DNA of 64,000 bases from a bacterium (GTDB taxonomy: Bacteria; Orphanbacterota; Orphanbacteria; Orphanbacterales; Orphanbacteraceae). Location of the stretch: the NCBI GenBank assembly GCA_025782575.1, contig JALGYY010000028.1, positions 62,001-126,000 on the forward strand, read 5' to 3'. Below, in pieces: positions 34,649 through 43,570 of this stretch. The number at the start of each line of letters is the position of its first letter. The stretch's first letter is position 1. The notes beneath the pieces were generated by a model. That model was not told the DNA's origin. It ran no database searches and saw only the letters and a program-made list of their open reading frames with translations. The position numbers were made by a program, and so were the translations under genes.

Positions 34649-36798
34649 CCCGGCTTCTTTGCAAGCGACTGCAATAGCTGTTCCTGCCCCGACCGATTCT
34701 CGGCGCTTCCAGGCTGGAGCCGGGTGTAGCTTCCGTCCGGATTCATCTCCCAGGCCTCGCAATTGTCTTCGAGCAATTCAGAAAGGCATTCTCTAATCAC
34801 CCGGTTACGAGGGCCCTTTCCTTCAACAGGAAATGAAACTTCGACGCGCCGGAAAAAATTGCGGGGCATCCAGTCGGCACTCGAACAGAAGGTGACTTTT
34901 TCGCCGTCCGCGTGGAAGTGCATGACACGGTGGTGTTCCAGAAAACGGCCTACGATCGACCGGACGCGGATATTGTCGGAGATTCCCGGAATGCCGGGTC
35001 GCAGGCAACAGATCCCCCTGATAATCAAGTCAATCGGAACGCCCGCCTGAGAGGCACGGTAAAGAGCCTGGATCACTTTCGGTTCCACCAGGGAATTCAT
35101 TTTGGTGATGATGCGCGCCTCTTTCCCCTGGCGAGCGTTTTCCGCCTCCTCTTCGATGAGCCTGATTACGGTCTCGTGCAGGCCGAACGGGGTCTGCACG
35201 AGCTTCTTCAGTTTGTCGTCGCGGCTGAGGCCGGTGAGCTGCTGGAAGAGGGCGTGCACATCTTCGCCGATATCTTCGCGACATGTGAGGTAACCGATGT
35301 CGGTGTAGGCACGAGCCGTTTTAGGATGGTAATTCCCGGTACCGAGATGCACGTAGCGTTGCAGCTTTTTCCCTTCACGCCGGACGATGAGCAACATCTT
35401 GGCGTGTGCCTTGAAACCGACGACGCCATAAACAACTTTGGCGCCGGCTTCCTGAAGACTGGACGCGAGGTCGATGTTCGCGGCTTCGTCGAAGCGGGCG
35501 CGAAGCTCGACCACGGCCGTTACTTCTTTTCCTGCACGCGCTGCAGCGAGCAACGCCGCGCCGAGAGTGGAGTCGGCACCCGTCCGATAAACAGTCAATT
35601 TTATGGCGAGTACATCCGGGTCGACGGCTGCCTGGCGAATGAGATCGACCACCGGAGAGAAACTCTGATACGGATGGTGCAGTAGAATATCCCCGCTCCG
35701 AATGACCGAAAAGATATCCGAACCGGTGCCGAGTTTTTTCGGAACACCCGGCACGAAGGATGTGTATTTGAGAGCGGGCCGGTCCACGAGACCGTAGAGC
35801 GCCTCGAGACGATGAAGATTGACCGGCCCGTTGACTCGATACAGGTCTTCTTCAGAAAGCTCGAACTGGCGAAGCAGGAAGGAAGTCATCTCCTCTGAAA
35901 TGGTATCAGAAACTTCGAGCCGGACGGCCTGTGCGAAATTCCGGCGGGTAAGCTCTCCTTTCAGGGCGAGAAGAAAATCCTGCACCTCCTCCTCGTCGAT
36001 CCAGAGATCGCTGTTTCTTGTTACGCGGAACTGATCGCAGCCCCGGATTTTCATTCCGGGAAAGAGCTTGTCCACGTTGGCGTGAATAACAGATGAGAGA
36101 AGAACGAATCCGTGCCGGACATCGGCAACCTCCGGCGGAATCGGAATGAGCCGCGGGAGGATTCGTGGTGCCTGAACGACAGCTGCTTTCGTTCGTCGGC
36201 CGAATGCGTCCTTCCCATCGAGCGACACGATGAAGTTGAGCGACTTGTTCAGGATACGAGGAAAAGGGTGGGCGGGGTCAAGCCCGACCGGCGTGAGTAC
36301 GGGCAACACTTCGCTCACAAAATATTCTTTGATCCATTCGGCCTGTACGTCGCTCCATTCACCCCGACGGAAGACGACGATGCCTTCCTCTTCGAAGTCG
36401 CGGAGAAAGCCTTCGTTCAAAACGCGATACTGTTCCGCAACAAGCCTGAGGATCATTTCCCGGCACCGGTGAAGTGTTTCCTGTGGTCCGAGTCCATCCG
36501 CGCCCGGCTTGACAAGACCGTAGGAGATCTGTTCTTTCAGCCCGCCCATGCGGATTTCGAAGAACTCATCGAGAATCGAACAGGAGATCGTCAGGAAGCG
36601 CAGCCGCTCCAGGAGGGGTACGCGAGGGTCTTTTGCCTGGCTCAATACGCGCTCGTGGAATTCCAGCAGACCGACTTCTCGGTTGATGAAGAGAGCAGGG
36701 GCTTCGAGATCGCTCGGATCGAGAGTGTGGGGCTCCTCAGGCCGGACCGTACTGTCCGGTTCACTCGGATTCAGCGGTGTGATATTCGAATCGTTCAT
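34645..36798 (-). CDS. ppk1: Polyphosphate kinase 1
   Basis: 717 residues, standard length. N-terminal domain LEAPALFINREVGLLEFHERVLSQA. Catalytic His regions are GFKAHAKMLLIVRR (equivalent of E. coli His435) and FLEHHRVMHFHADGEKV (equivalent of His592). HLGTGNYHPKTARAYTDIG and SSADWMPRNFFRRVE are also present. It polymerises the gamma phosphate of ATP into polyphosphate, reversibly, at the membrane. It is three bases downstream of ppk2 in the same direction, so the two are almost surely co-transcribed. Confidence 0.97.
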   Translation of the reverse strand: MNDSNITPLNPSEPDSTVRPEEPHTLDPSDLEAPALFINREVGLLEFHERVLSQAKDPRVPLLERLRFLTISCSILDEFFEIRMGGLKEQISYGLVKPGADGLGPQETLHRCREMILRLVAEQYRVLNEGFLRDFEEEGIVVFRRGEWSDVQAEWIKEYFVSEVLPVLTPVGLDPAHPFPRILNKSLNFIVSLDGKDAFGRRTKAAVVQAPRILPRLIPIPPEVADVRHGFVLLSSVIHANVDKLFPGMKIRGCDQFRVTRNSDLWIDEEEVQDFLLALKGELTRRNFAQAVRLEVSDTISEEMTSFLLRQFELSEEDLYRVNGPVNLHRLEALYGLVDRPALKYTSFVPGVPKKLGTGSDIFSVIRSGDILLHHPYQSFSPVVDLIRQAAVDPDVLAIKLTVYRTGADSTLGAALLAAARAGKEVTAVVELRARFDEAANIDLASSLQEAGAKVVYGVVGFKAHAKMLLIVRREGKKLQRYVHLGTGNYHPKTARAYTDIGYLTCREDIGEDVHALFQQLTGLSRDDKLKKLVQTPFGLHETVIRLIEEEAENARQGKEARIITKMNSLVEPKVIQALYRASQAGVPIDLIIRGICCLRPGIPGISDNIRVRSIVGRFLEHHRVMHFHADGEKVTFCSSADWMPRNFFRRVEVSFPVEGKGPRNRVIRECLSELLEDNCEAWEMNPDGSYTRLQPGSAENRSGQEQLLQSLAKKPG

Positions 36799-36801
36799 CG
36801 C

Positions 36802-37605
36802 TCAATACGCTTCCGGTACGAAATTCTGGCTCGCCATCGGCGGCCGAACATATCCTGTATCTTCCTGTCTGGGCGGGAGGACGAGTTTGTCGATGTCGTT
36901 CGCCCGGTATGGTATGAGGCTGAGCAGGTGGCGGATGCAGTTGAGCCGGGCCCGCCTCTTGTCATCGGCGTTTACCACATACCATGGCGCTTCGGGAATG
37001 TCAGTCCTTTCGAACATGATGTCCTTAGCTTTCGAGTACTCCACCCAGCGGTTTCGTGATTCGAGATCCATCATACTCAGCTTCCACTGTTTGCGGGGAT
37101 CATTGATTCTATCCTGGAAGCGGTGCTCCTGTTCCTCGTCACTTACTGAGAACCAATATTTGATCAACCGGATGCCGGACCGCACGAGCATGCGCTCGAA
37201 CTCAGGGCAGGACCTCATGAAGTCCTCGTATTCCTCGTCCGTGCAGAACTGCATCACTCTTTCAACGCCGGCCCTGTTGTACCAGCTTCGATCGAAGAGG
37301 ACGATTTCTCCGGCGGAGGGGAGATGCTGCACGTAACGCTGGAAGTACCATTGTGTCTTCTCACGCTCGGTCGGTGTGGGAAGAGCGACTACGCGGACGA
37401 CACGAGGGTTGAGGCGTTGCATGATCCGCTTGATTACGCCTCCCTTGCCGGCGGCATCCCGTCCTTCGAAAGCGACGACAACACGGAGGCCTTTTAAAAT
37501 GACCCAGTCCTGCAGGAGGGCCAATTCAGTCTGCAGTTTGCGGAGTTCGCTTTCAAAGTATCCTTTTTTCAGTCGTTCGATGTGGGCTTTTGAGTTCTCT
37601 GCCAT
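36802..37605 (-). CDS. ppk2: Polyphosphate kinase 2
   Basis: 267 residues from ATG 37605; a longer frame from 37719 would add an unrelated N-terminus. P-loop FEGRDAAGKGGVIKRIMQRL, then ALPTPTEREKTQWYFQRYVQHLP, the Walker B / lid motif FDRSWYNRAGVERVMQFC, and RINDPRKQWKLS. Single-domain PPK2 enzymes use polyphosphate to phosphorylate GDP or ADP (or the reverse). Operon with ppk1, convergent with ppx. Confidence 0.95.
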   Translation of the reverse strand: MAENSKAHIERLKKGYFESELRKLQTELALLQDWVILKGLRVVVAFEGRDAAGKGGVIKRIMQRLNPRVVRVVALPTPTEREKTQWYFQRYVQHLPSAGEIVLFDRSWYNRAGVERVMQFCTDEEYEDFMRSCPEFERMLVRSGIRLIKYWFSVSDEEQEHRFQDRINDPRKQWKLSMMDLESRNRWVEYSKAKDIMFERTDIPEAPWYVVNADDKRRARLNCIRHLLSLIPYRANDIDKLVLPPRQEDTGYVRPPMASQNFVPEAY

Positions 37606-37690
37606 CTGGTATCCATATCCCGGCCGAAGGGGTAACAACAACACTGATATTATCGTCCATTCGGTGGAACTCTTCCAGTCCGAAATGAGA

Positions 37691-39460
37691 TCAGCAGTTA
37701 GGAGAGGGTGCACTACCATGCGCGATCCGCTCGGCTTCCTCGCGCGGAGGGGGAGGGCGCCTGAAAGCGGCGATAGCCTGGGTCAGTAGTACTGCAGCGA
37801 GAACGAAGAGCACGACGGAGATGGAACGGACGATTCCGCTGGTCTGGTCGGAAAGGACAAGCAGGACGAGTGCCCAGAGTGTCATGACAATCATGAAAAC
37901 CATCGGAACAAATGTAAACATGGTGGGGCGGCCGCTCTGCCGGAGCCAGAGCGTGATGACGAGCAACGCGAGGCCGGCAAGCAGTTGATTCGTGGCGCCG
38001 AAAACGGGCCAGATGGCGCGCCATACCGGTATGGGATTGCCGTTGCCGTCTGTAAGAGTCACGAACACGAAAAGCGCGGGAAGCGCAAGCGAGGCGATGG
38101 TCCCTGCGAATCGGGAGACCGCTCCGGATACGCCGAAGATCTCCTGGAAGATGTAACGGGAAAGACGGGTACATGTGTCGAGCGTGGTCAGTAGAAATGT
38201 GGAGACCGCAAGAAGACCGAAATGAAACCCCGCTTCCGGCGGGAGCCCGACGGCCGACAGAAATCGCCCCATACCCGAAGCGAATACGATGGTGGGATGG
38301 GAGTTCGTCAGATCGGCGCCCGGCGTGAGTACCATGACGGTGGCGAGTGCGATGACGGCGAGGACTCCCTCGATCAGCATGGCACCATAACCGATCGGTT
38401 TGGCGTCGGTTTCACATTTTAACTGCTTGGACGACGTGCCGGACGCGACGATGGAGTGAAAACCGGAGCAGGCGCCGCACGCCACCGTGATAAACAGGAT
38501 GGGAAACAGGGGCCCGATCTTCGCATCGAAAGAAGTAAACGCGGGATAGTCGATCGAGACGCCGCCGAAGACAATCCCGAGAAAGCCGCCGAGAATCGAA
38601 CCATAGAGAAGAAACGATGACAGGAAATCGCGTGGCTGAAGCAGTGCCCAGACAGGAACAACCGAAGCGATCAGGCAATAGAGAAGCAGAACAAGATCCC
38701 ATGTGTGCTTGGCTGACCCGGCCACGGCAAACGGCGTGATCGGAATCTTCGGACCGAGAAGAAGAACGCCGATTAGTAACGGGACGAACAGGAGCGTCGC
38801 CCTTCCGAGCGCCACTTTCCCCTTGTTGAGAACCAGGCCGAGGATAATGGCGAGAACGATGAAGAGAAGCGATGAAGTCGCGACGCCTCCGTCCTGGGCG
38901 AATGTGCCCGAGGTGAGATCGAGAAAGACGGCGAGCACATAGATCATGGCAAGCCAGATGAATAGAAGAAAGAGGATATAGCCGGTTCGGGACATGTGGA
39001 GGTTCACGATTTCGGCGATGGATCGAGCTTTGTGCCTGATCGATGCCACAAGCGATCCGAAGTCGTGAACGCCGCCGATGAAGATCGACCCGATCACCAC
39101 CCAGAGAATGGCGGGAAGCCAGCCGAATGCGAGTCCCGCGATTATCGGACCGACTATGGGCCCCGCGCCGGCGATCGACGAGAAATGATGACCCAGCAGG
39201 AGAGGCGCTTTGGTGGGGATGTAGTCGACGCCGTCGTACATCGTTTCTGAGGGGACCTTGTTGTCGTTGTCCAGACGAAACCGGCGGGAGAGAAACGAGC
39301 CGTAGAAGCGATAAGCGAGGGCGAAACCGGCTATGCAGACGATGAAGATGATCGCGAGCACCAGGGTACCTCTGCGAGAGAGAGGAAAAACTCGTTTGCA
39401 CGGGACAGGTCCCGATTCTTTCCCTGTAAGTATAGCGAGTGCGGGCACTCTTATGTACAC
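37691..39460 (-). CDS. cstA: Carbon starvation protein CstA-like pyruvate/peptide transporter
   Basis: Up to 589 residues with about 15-16 membrane helices. CstA motifs: AYRFYGSFLSRRF, DYIPTKAPLLLGHHFSSIAGAGPIVGPIIAG (in parts), IGGVHDFGSLVASIRHKARSIAEI, ACGACSGFHSIVASGTSSKQL, and FGATNQLLAGLAL. Family members import pyruvate or peptides during starvation. The start is uncertain: ATG 39460 adds an atypical N-terminus, while GTG 39361, six bases after AGAGGT, matches the family start (..LAYRFYG) better. It is upstream of ppk2 in the same direction with an 85-base gap. Confidence 0.92.
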   Translation of the reverse strand: MYIRVPALAILTGKESGPVPCKRVFPLSRRGTLVLAIIFIVCIAGFALAYRFYGSFLSRRFRLDNDNKVPSETMYDGVDYIPTKAPLLLGHHFSSIAGAGPIVGPIIAGLAFGWLPAILWVVIGSIFIGGVHDFGSLVASIRHKARSIAEIVNLHMSRTGYILFLLFIWLAMIYVLAVFLDLTSGTFAQDGGVATSSLLFIVLAIILGLVLNKGKVALGRATLLFVPLLIGVLLLGPKIPITPFAVAGSAKHTWDLVLLLYCLIASVVPVWALLQPRDFLSSFLLYGSILGGFLGIVFGGVSIDYPAFTSFDAKIGPLFPILFITVACGACSGFHSIVASGTSSKQLKCETDAKPIGYGAMLIEGVLAVIALATVMVLTPGADLTNSHPTIVFASGMGRFLSAVGLPPEAGFHFGLLAVSTFLLTTLDTCTRLSRYIFQEIFGVSGAVSRFAGTIASLALPALFVFVTLTDGNGNPIPVWRAIWPVFGATNQLLAGLALLVITLWLRQSGRPTMFTFVPMVFMIVMTLWALVLLVLSDQTSGIVRSISVVLFVLAAVLLTQAIAAFRRPPPPREEAERIAHGSAPSPNC

Positions 39461-39521
39461 TGAAAGGCGCGGGACCCGTCAGTCGCACCGAGCTACATGA
39501 ATCAGGGAGGATAATACCGGA

Positions 39522-40814
39522 ATGCCAGGCAGTGATCGAATCGTAGACCGGGTAGCTACCGTTATTCTCGGCGGTGGCCGTGGCACACGGCTCTTCCCCC
39601 TCACTCAGGATCGGGCGAAACCGGCTATCAATTTTGGTGCGAAGTATCGGCTGATCGATATCCCGATCTCCAACAGCATCAATTCGGGTATCCGTAAGAT
39701 CTTCGTCCTGACTCAGTTCCTCTCCGCCGGCCTTCATCGCCACATCACGCGAACCTACCGGCTTGACAATTTCAGTGACGGCTTCGTCGAGATTCTCGCG
39801 GCCGAGCAGACCCATACGAAGATGGAGTGGTTTCAGGGGACGGCCGATGCTGTGCGGCGGAGTCTGCGCTACCTGCTGCGCGCGCCGGTCCAGCACTATC
39901 TGATTCTGGCGGGAGATCAGCTGTATCGATTCGACTTTCGAAGCATGCTGGCGTCCCATCTCTATCACGATGCCGACGTAACTCTCGCAGCGACGCTCAT
40001 TCCACGGGCGGACGTACCCCGCATGGGGATCCTGCGATGCGATCCGGAGGGGCGTGTGATAGAGGCGGTTGAAAAGCCGGAAGACCCCGAGGTGATCGGC
40101 GCGTTGGAAGCGCCTCTCGATGCCTGCGCCAGATTTACCGATGAAGATCCTGGAGATCGCCGGCACATCGGGTCGATGGGGATCTATATTTTCCGGCGGC
40201 GGGCGCTGATCTCGCTCCTTGAGGAGTCAGTGAGCCAGAGCTTCGCGGCTGAGATCATCCCATCCGCTATCGAGTCCCTTCGCGTTTTTTCCCATCCGTT
40301 TGACGGGTACTGGGTTGACGTGGGAACCATTCGAAGCTACTACGATGCGAATCTGGAGCTGACGGATCCTGCGCCACGACTGAATCTCTACCAGGGAGAA
40401 TCGCCGATTTTCACCCGTCACCGATCGTTACCGGCGTCCAAAATAGTCGACTGCCATGTCGAACGCGCGATTGTCGGCGAAGGATCGATTGTCGAGGGGG
40501 CGACACTTTCTCGGGCGCTCATCGGTCTTCGTTCGGTTGTCGGTCGGGGTAGTGTGATTCGAAACTCAATCCTTCTGGGCAATGATCATATGGAAGGGGA
40601 ACTCGATTCGAGCGGTTCCCGGCCGGAAATCGGCGAGAATGTAACGATCGAAAACGCGATTATCGATAAGAACGTCTCAATCGGAAATAACGTACGCATC
40701 GCGAGTCACCAGGGCGTTCCCGACCAGGATCATGAGCTCTATCATGTTCGTGACGGGCTCGTAATCGTGCTCCAGGGAGTAAAGCTTCCGGAAGGAATGG
40801 TAATCGAGCCCTGA
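39522..40814 (+). CDS. glgC: Glucose-1-phosphate adenylyltransferase
   Basis: 430 residues, the usual length. Nucleotidyltransferase signature VILGGGRGTRLFPLTQDRAKPA, substrate loops FGAKYRLIDIPISNSINSG and WFQGTADAVRRSLRYL, glucose-1-P site VEKPEDP, and a left-handed beta-helix C-terminus (IVGEGSIVEGATLSRALIG, IDKNVSIGNNVRI). It makes ADP-glucose for glycogen, the committed step. The start ATG follows GGGAGG. No glgA/B/P genes are nearby. Confidence 0.97.
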   Translation: MPGSDRIVDRVATVILGGGRGTRLFPLTQDRAKPAINFGAKYRLIDIPISNSINSGIRKIFVLTQFLSAGLHRHITRTYRLDNFSDGFVEILAAEQTHTKMEWFQGTADAVRRSLRYLLRAPVQHYLILAGDQLYRFDFRSMLASHLYHDADVTLAATLIPRADVPRMGILRCDPEGRVIEAVEKPEDPEVIGALEAPLDACARFTDEDPGDRRHIGSMGIYIFRRRALISLLEESVSQSFAAEIIPSAIESLRVFSHPFDGYWVDVGTIRSYYDANLELTDPAPRLNLYQGESPIFTRHRSLPASKIVDCHVERAIVGEGSIVEGATLSRALIGLRSVVGRGSVIRNSILLGNDHMEGELDSSGSRPEIGENVTIENAIIDKNVSIGNNVRIASHQGVPDQDHELYHVRDGLVIVLQGVKLPEGMVIEP

Positions 40815-40923
40815 GGGGAGGCTCAGTAGTGAAACTTCTCCCCCCCCTGATCCGCACTCCTCCCCCCCACGCCTCAACTGACTTCCTGTGGTATCATCTG
40901 CGCTCATCCGGAGGCTGAAAACG

Positions 40924-41673
40924 ATGGGATTTACGGGTACGATTCTCGGTGGATTGATCGGCGGTGCGATGGGCGGGCCGCTCGGAGCAATCGTCGGGGC
41001 CATGTTGGGCGGCAACATACAGCGGGGAATCAGCGGTGCCGGACAGGCGCCCGGTCCCGGATCGTACCGTGCCGCCCGTGCCGTCGGTGCGGGTCCGAGC
41101 CAGTCAGCCGCCGTCTCACTTGTTGTACTCATGGCGGCAGTCACCAAAGTGGATCAGCGTGTCACCCGGGGCGAAGTAACGTATGTTCGCGATTTTCTGG
41201 TGCGCTCATTCGGCCCGGACAATGCAGCCGACCTGATGCAGATCTACAAAGAAGCGCTTGATCGGGATCTCGACATTTCGGCCATCTGCAGACAGATCAC
41301 GCAGGTGCTCGATCACCCGACTGCAGTCCAGATCATCCATACACTCATCGGTCTCGTGCAGGCCGATGAAGGGACCGATGAAGACGAGATTCGGGTGATT
41401 CGCGACATTGCGGGCCGGATCGGTCTTTCTCAGGAAGAGTCCCGCGCGATCGAGGCCATGTACTGGAATGACAGCGAGCATGCCTATCAGGTGCTCGGCG
41501 CATCTCAGTCCGACTCGATGGATGAAATCAAGAAGAAGTACCGCACGCTGGTGAAGCAGTACCATCCGGACAAGGTTTCCCATCTCGGCATCGAGTTCAA
41601 AGAACTGGCGAAGCAGAAATTCGTACAGATTCAGCAGGCGTACGAGTCGATCGAGAAGAGCCGGGCGGGCTAG
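40924..41673 (+). CDS. TerB and J-domain co-chaperone (DjlA-like)
   Basis: 249 residues from ATG 40924, nine bases after GGAGG (40910-40914). A glycine-rich hydrophobic N-terminus (TILGGLIGGAMGGPLGAIVGAMLGG, in parts) probably sits in or on the membrane. Residues of about 65-180 are a TerB-like helical domain (SLVVLMAAVTKVDQRVTRGEVTYVRDFL, in parts). Residues of about 185-247 form a J-domain with the HPD signature (VKQYHPDKVSHL). It would stimulate DnaK, as DjlA does. It ends three bases before the esterase gene. Confidence 0.88.
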   Translation: MGFTGTILGGLIGGAMGGPLGAIVGAMLGGNIQRGISGAGQAPGPGSYRAARAVGAGPSQSAAVSLVVLMAAVTKVDQRVTRGEVTYVRDFLVRSFGPDNAADLMQIYKEALDRDLDISAICRQITQVLDHPTAVQIIHTLIGLVQADEGTDEDEIRVIRDIAGRIGLSQEESRAIEAMYWNDSEHAYQVLGASQSDSMDEIKKKYRTLVKQYHPDKVSHLGIEFKELAKQKFVQIQQAYESIEKSRAG

Positions 41674-41675
41674 CA

Positions 41676-43010
41676 GTGAGCCCGGCCATCCCGCTTTCGA
41701 AATCCTCCCTCACCAATCTCGGACTGCTCCTGCATCTTTTCCTGCTCATCATCATTTCCCTTCTTCTCCTGACCTCATCCGCCTGTGGAGACAGCAACAC
41801 GTCAGGGCCGCCGGCCGGTGCCGGTGCCGGTGCCGGTGACGATGACGACGACAACAATAATGATAACAATGACAGCGCCCCCTCCGGCGAAGTGATCATC
41901 TCCTTCATTGTCGACACTCCGCCTGACACGCCGTTCGATGCATCCGTGTTCATTGCGGGCGGCTTTCAGGGATGGAATCCGGGTGACCCGGCATTCGAAT
42001 TGACACGGTTCGACTCGTCCCTCTTTTCGATCGATCTGACTTTCTCCGCAGGGGACAGTTTGCAGTTCAAGTTTACCCGTGGTGACTGGGCACGTGTGGA
42101 GAAGGGTCCGTCGGGCGAAGAAATCGCCAACCGGACTCTGCGTGCCGATTCGAGCGGAACACATCACTTCACCGTGGCAAGCTGGGCGGATCATACACAG
42201 GCGGAACCGACGATCACGGGGGATGTGCGGGAGATCGAGGTGCCCCGTTTTCTCGCCGGTCGCCCGGTATGGATCTATCTCCCTCCCGGATACGATGACA
42301 GCGAGTCGGATTACTCCGTGCTCTATATGCTGGACGGCCAGAATATTTTCGACGAAACGACGAGCTTTGCCGGAGAGTGGATGGTCGATGAGATGTGTGA
42401 AGAACTGATCGGGAGAGGTGAGATCGAGCCGATTATTGTCGTGGCGATCGAAAATGGGGGTGAAAACCGGGCGTTCGAATACACGCCATGGCGGGACGAC
42501 GACTTCAGAGGTGGCATGGGGGGTGGAGGGATGGAGCATCTGGCGGCGATTAACTCCACACTGATTCCCTATGTAGAAGAACATTATCGAGCCCGGCCCG
42601 GAGCCGAGGAGCGGGCGTTTGCCGGTTCATCGCTCGGCGGCTTGATGGCGCTCTACGCCGCTTACGCGGAAAGCGACATGTTCGGCGCCGTGGCGGGTCT
42701 ATCCCCTTCACTCTGGTGGGACTCGGAGCATCTGACGGCGTTCGCCGATTCGTCGACATTCCCGATGGTCCTCGTATACGCAGACATGGGGACGGAGGAA
42801 GATAGCGGGCCGAACGATGACGACGGTAACGGGATCGACGATAATATCGATCAGCTTCGCCGGTTTCGTGATGTGCTCCTGGAAGATGGATTTATTGCGG
42901 GTGAGGATCTTTTTATCGTGGAGGACGAAGGGGGGCGCCACAATGAATCGTCCTGGGCGGCGCGCTTTCCGGAGGTGCTTCGTATTCTGTTTCCACCGAC
43001 TGATCAGTAG
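41676..43010 (+). CDS. Lipoprotein esterase with starch-binding-like N-terminal domain
   Basis: 444 residues from GTG 41676. A long hydrophobic signal ends in a lipobox (SSAC). An Ala-Gly then Asp/Asn low-complexity linker (residues of about 47-67) follows. Residues of about 75-165 look like a CBM20/48-type module (FIAGGFQGWNPGDPAFELTRF, QFKFTRGDWARVEKG). Residues of about 185-440 are an esterase-D/Fes-like hydrolase: WIYLPPGYD, nucleophile Ser in FAGSSLGGLMALYAAY, and a C-terminal His in EGGRHNESSWAARFPE. Such enzymes hydrolyse siderophore, feruloyl or acyl esters. Confidence 0.85.
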   Translation: MSPAIPLSKSSLTNLGLLLHLFLLIIISLLLLTSSACGDSNTSGPPAGAGAGAGDDDDDNNNDNNDSAPSGEVIISFIVDTPPDTPFDASVFIAGGFQGWNPGDPAFELTRFDSSLFSIDLTFSAGDSLQFKFTRGDWARVEKGPSGEEIANRTLRADSSGTHHFTVASWADHTQAEPTITGDVREIEVPRFLAGRPVWIYLPPGYDDSESDYSVLYMLDGQNIFDETTSFAGEWMVDEMCEELIGRGEIEPIIVVAIENGGENRAFEYTPWRDDDFRGGMGGGGMEHLAAINSTLIPYVEEHYRARPGAEERAFAGSSLGGLMALYAAYAESDMFGAVAGLSPSLWWDSEHLTAFADSSTFPMVLVYADMGTEEDSGPNDDDGNGIDDNIDQLRRFRDVLLEDGFIAGEDLFIVEDEGGRHNESSWAARFPEVLRILFPPTDQ

Positions 43011-43570
43011 CAGACATCCCGTCTTCCACAACCCTCGCAGAGAGATGTACTCCATATAGTCTCGAAGTAATCGGCGTACGTACGAATGAGATCGGGTTGG
43101 CGAGTTACGATTCCGGCTTCATGATTCCTGCGGGTCCTGTTCTTGACACCCAGTCCGGCGCCTGTGAAGTTCGCGCTTCCCACATAAAGAAAGCCCCCGT
43201 CAACGAGTACCATTTTGAAATGCGTGCGGGGGCAATACATCATCTCGAAGCGGGAATTCGTGCTTAGCCCCGGCCGCTTTTCGAGGGACTCGAGAAACGG
43301 GCGGGACGGCGGAGCCCCATGGAGGATCCTGATGGACACCCCCCGTTCCACAAGCGCCTGGAACTCCACCAGGATCGATCGATACCGTCCCCGGCGCTTG
43401 ACATGCAGATCCTTGACGTTTGCAGTGGCGATCACGATCGATTGTTCGGCGTGGAGCACCTGCTCTTCGATCACGATCGAGTAGTGCTCGTCATCCGTGA
43501 TGATTCGAACAGGAAGGGGGCTCTCTAAGCCAGTCTTCGAATCACCAGCACAGTCGCGTCGTCTTCCCAT
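43004..43570 (-). CDS. Phospholipase D-like protein with a C-terminal Cys cluster
   Basis: 188 residues from ATG 43570 (GAGGGGAA just upstream); no later start exists in the frame. One HKD motif, H-x-K-x4-D, is seen in THFKMVLVDGGFLYVGSANFTGAG; single-HKD members act as dimers. A strand and helix before it (QVLHAEQSIVIATANVKDLHV) fit the PLD fold. The C-terminus CEGCGRRDVCY has three clustered Cys. The 5' end overlaps the phosphatase gene by 46 bases and the 3' end overlaps the esterase gene by seven. Confidence 0.8.
   Translation of the reverse strand: MGRRRDCAGDSKTGLESPLPVRIITDDEHYSIVIEEQVLHAEQSIVIATANVKDLHVKRRGRYRSILVEFQALVERGVSIRILHGAPPSRPFLESLEKRPGLSTNSRFEMMYCPRTHFKMVLVDGGFLYVGSANFTGAGLGVKNRTRRNHEAGIVTRQPDLIRTYADYFETIWSTSLCEGCGRRDVCY

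Noticed and set aside
38412-40166. A 584-codon minus-strand frame across the cstA and glgC region
   Set aside because: It is out of frame with cstA, antisense to glgC, Arg/His-rich and without any motif.
40806-40824. Stem at the glgC stop as a terminator
   Set aside because: Only five base pairs and no T-run.
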